From positions 124,001 to 188,000 of the forward strand of contig NZ_JARYGZ010000001.1 in NCBI RefSeq assembly GCF_029906645.1: a stretch of DNA of 64,000 nt, given 5' to 3'. Of the stretch, positions 62,073-64,000 are shown in pieces. A program made the position numbers and the translations under genes. Position 1 is the first letter of the stretch. The number at the start of each line of letters is the position of its first letter. Below the pieces are notes generated by a model. The model ran no database searches. It had not been told where the DNA came from and was given only the letters and a program-made list of their open reading frames with translations. The stretch comes from Sphingomonas oryzagri (GTDB lineage Bacteria > Pseudomonadota > Alphaproteobacteria > Sphingomonadales > Sphingomonadaceae).

Positions 62073-62828
62073 TTAACGCGTCGCGGCGTAGCTGAACGCC
62101 GTCAGCAACGGAGCCGCCGTGAGTACGTCGCGCCAGGCGGCCTTCACATTGGACAGGCCGACGACGATCGTGTCGCTGCCCTTGATTTCGGGATCGGGCG
62201 CAAGCCCGCGATTGATCTTGCTGACGTCGAACAGGCCGCCGATGCGTTGCCCGTTGACCATGCGGAACACCGCCACCTGATCGAGCGCGGCGACGCGCGA
62301 CGTGCCCTTCGCCATGGCGAGCGCATCGAGCAGCGTGGTGCGCCCCTTGATCGCGTAGACGCCCGGTTCCGTCACCGATCCGTTCACGGTCACATGCTGC
62401 GAGACCGAGTCGGTGACGATCACCGAGACCTGCGGATTGGTGAGGTAGCGCGTGCTGAGCTTGCTCGAGATTTCTGCGGCGAGTTCGGTCGACGTCTTGT
62501 CCTCGGCCGACACCTGGCCGATCAGCGGAAGCAGGACGTTGCCCGCTGCGTCCACCTGGATCGCCGCCGAGGTCAGGTCCGGTTCCTGAAAGACCGTCAC
62601 CGCAATCGTATCGAGCGGGCCGATCTTGTAATTGTCCGTGCTGTGCTCGGTATTGGGCGGCGGGAACGTGTTGTAGGCCGCGCTGCCCGACGGCAGGGTG
62701 GAACGCGTCGCGCAACCGGCGAGGCCGCAGAGAGAAAGCAGTATCAGAGCGGAAAATCCGCCCGCACGCCTTCCAGATACGGATTTTCCGGCACGTGTTT
62801 TCTCAAACGGCCGAAATCCAGATTGCAT
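62073..62828 (-). CDS. Wza-like polysaccharide export lipoprotein
   Basis: A 251-residue outer-membrane export protein. The lipobox LCGLAGC places the lipidated cysteine at residue 39 after a basic N-terminus. The poly-export domain shows YKIGPLDTIAVTVFQEPDLT, VLLPLIGQVSAEDKTSTELA and NPQVSVIVTDSVSQHVTVNG, and an SLBB-like part follows (GVYAIKGRTTLLDALAMAKG). It is shorter than E. coli Wza (about 380), as in many sphingomonad and GumB-like proteins, so the final transmembrane helix is absent or supplied otherwise. First gene before wzc. Confidence 0.93.
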   Translation of the reverse strand: MQSGFRPFEKTRAGKSVSGRRAGGFSALILLSLCGLAGCATRSTLPSGSAAYNTFPPPNTEHSTDNYKIGPLDTIAVTVFQEPDLTSAAIQVDAAGNVLLPLIGQVSAEDKTSTELAAEISSKLSTRYLTNPQVSVIVTDSVSQHVTVNGSVTEPGVYAIKGRTTLLDALAMAKGTSRVAALDQVAVFRMVNGQRIGGLFDVSKINRGLAPDPEIKGSDTIVVGLSNVKAAWRDVLTAAPLLTAFSYAATR

Positions 62829-62943
62829 GCCCCACTCCCTCAGCTTGCATGATCGACAATGCTATAGCCGCTCGAGCTTTGCTGCATAGCACAATTTCGT
62901 TCGGTTGGCCCATCATAGCACACAACACGGCTCGTTTGGCGAG
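62829..62943. promoter_or_regulatory. Promoter region of wza-wzc
   Basis: 115 bases between the wza start and the stop codon of the cut TPR gene, both minus strand. It is less GC-rich than its surroundings (for example around 62850-62930) and probably contains the wza promoter; no operator-like repeat is evident. Confidence 0.35.
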
Positions 62944-64000
62944 TCAGTTGATTACCATATCAAAAAAACGGACTTCCCCGTTTGATGAACCCGCCTGCGG
63001 ACGGGCCTGGAGCTCGATGACCTGATCCGTGCAGTCCGGTGCGGTTGCGAACGCGGCCGTGTCGCGCTTGCCGCTGCCCTGCAACGTCGTGATGGTGGGG
63101 CCGTGCGGCATGCAGCGGATCGTCCAGGCGAGGCTTCGCAGGCTGGATGCCGGTCCGGCGCTCGAAACCGTGAGCTGGTGTTCGCCCGGCGTCAGGCGGA
63201 GCCACTGGCGCGCCAACGTGCCGCTCGCCGTACCATCGGTGCGAACGAGCAGGGCATCGCCGGGCGCGTTGTCGCGTTTTTCCGCGGATGTTTCCGCGCC
63301 GGGAACGGAGCGGAGCGACCATTCGAACGGCGATGCGTAGCTCTGGGCAGTCCTTTCAAACCGGCCGTCATAGAGTGGCTGGTTCGCGCCATGGTTGGCG
63401 GCGATCCACAGGTTCCGTGCTTCACCGGCGGCGCCGGCGGAAACCATCGCGGAAAGGACCTGGACGAGTTCGTCGTGCGAAGGCGGATTGGCCGTGCCGG
63501 ACAGGCCCGCGAGCAGGCTGCCGCGCGCACGCGCGGCATCGGGCGATGCGAGGGTGGGGTCAGCGAAATAGCTCTGTCGCCATGCCGGATTGAGCGCCAG
63601 CCTGCGCAGCAGATAGGGGCGCAGCTGCGGATCGGCCGCGCTGCTGTCGATCAGGGCATGGAGTTGCGGCAGATCGGGATTGACGCGAAGGGCTGCGTCC
63701 AGACGGTTCGCCGCATTCTCGTAATCCTTGGCCTGCACATAGGCGGCCGCCAGCCAGAGCTGGGTGGGCAGGTCGCGCCAGCCGAGCGCCGCGGCCTGGT
63801 TCATCAGCGCGTTGCTGTGCTGCCAGTTGCCCTGTTGCTGCTCCGCCAGCGCAAGCACGCGGAGCGACGCGTCCGAGATCGGCGAGACGGCCAGCGCATT
63901 GCGCGCCAATGTCTCCGCTCCGGCGGGATCCCCGTCGGCCAGGCGCTGCTGCGCCGCGGCGGTCGCCGCCGATTGCGAATCCTCGGCGAAATCCGCTGCG
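62944..64000 (-). CDS. TPR-repeat protein of the exopolysaccharide locus, C-terminal part (cut by window edge)
   Basis: The frame is open to the window edge, so only the last ~351 residues are seen. It begins with TPR-like helical repeats (AGAETLARNALAVSPISDAS, LRVLALAEQQQGNWQHSNAL, YVQAKDYENAANRLDAALRV) and ends with a beta-rich C-terminal domain (LRLTPGEHQLTVSSAG, CTDQVIELQAR, GEVRFFDMVIN) carrying a cysteine pair that could form a disulfide. No signal peptide can be judged. TPR proteins of this kind often accompany exopolysaccharide export machinery; the exact role is unknown. Confidence 0.75.
   Translation of the reverse strand, partial: AADFAEDSQSAATAAAQQRLADGDPAGAETLARNALAVSPISDASLRVLALAEQQQGNWQHSNALMNQAAALGWRDLPTQLWLAAAYVQAKDYENAANRLDAALRVNPDLPQLHALIDSSAADPQLRPYLLRRLALNPAWRQSYFADPTLASPDAARARGSLLAGLSGTANPPSHDELVQVLSAMVSAGAAGEARNLWIAANHGANQPLYDGRFERTAQSYASPFEWSLRSVPGAETSAEKRDNAPGDALLVRTDGTASGTLARQWLRLTPGEHQLTVSSAGPASSLRSLAWTIRCMPHGPTITTLQGSGKRDTAAFATAPDCTDQVIELQARPQAGSSNGEVRFFDMVIN

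Noticed and set aside
59645-62095. 816-codon plus-strand open frame opposite wzc
   Set aside because: Antisense shadow; wzc on the other strand has all kinase motifs and two membrane helices.

Overview
The window is GC-rich DNA from a Gram-negative bacterium, most likely a sphingomonad (Sphingomonadaceae, Alphaproteobacteria). I infer this from the near-saturated GC third positions, two TonB-dependent receptors (one of the kind with a plug ending in a KLPDRN-like motif), the lepB-rnc-era order, a small polyhydroxyalkanoic-acid-system protein, and a Wza/Wzc/Wzx/Wzy exopolysaccharide locus containing an AlgD-like dehydrogenase. No rRNA, tRNA, CRISPR array, insertion sequence or prophage was found. 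The first and last genes are cut by the window edges.

Region 1 (1-12.6 kb) is mostly housekeeping: a cut M13 metallopeptidase, a YghU-type glutathione transferase, a TonB-dependent receptor with an unusual Gly/Pro-rich insert, a periplasmic cyclophilin, the tightly coupled operon lepB-rnc-era-HAD phosphatase (minus strand), divergent glutathione reductase, a secreted double aspartic-protease/TPR protein, a PHA-system protein and a low-complexity secreted protein.

Region 2 (12.7-26 kb) has acetyl-CoA synthetase (acs), a secreted S9 prolyl-oligopeptidase-like enzyme followed closely by galE and a UDP-glucuronate 4-epimerase-like gene, a large secreted protein of unknown function, a DUF2252 protein, an M28 aminopeptidase-like protein and a CocE/NonD hydrolase.

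Region 3 (26-39 kb) is a complete L-fucose (fucosyl-glycan) utilization locus: an IclR regulator, a TonB-dependent receptor, a FucP-type permease, a fuconolactonase, an aldose dehydrogenase, a two-gene UxaA-type dehydratase, a 2-keto-3-deoxy-L-fuconate dehydrogenase, a diketo-acid hydrolase, a mutarotase, then a divergent pair of alpha-L-fucosidase (GH29) and a secreted SGNH esterase. Together they can take fucosides outside the cell to pyruvate and L-lactate without phosphorylated intermediates. An identical 15-bp sequence lies in both divergent promoter regions of this locus and is a strong candidate operator.

Region 4 (39-64 kb) is an exopolysaccharide locus in several divergent and convergent blocks: UDP-glucose dehydrogenase; a small phage-like beta protein coupled to an SGNH hydrolase; two membrane acyltransferases; a secreted beta-helix protein with a carbohydrate-binding module; a Wzy-like polymerase; an operon for a GT9 glycosyltransferase, ADP-heptose synthesis (hldE, gmhB, hldD), a heparinase II/III-like protein and an AGE-family epimerase; and, on the opposite strand, a cut TPR protein, Wza, Wzc (BY-kinase), GDP-mannose-dehydrogenase-like, GT4 and Wzx. 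The polymer probably contains heptose and uronic acid and is O-acylated, but the initiating glycosyltransferase is not in the window.
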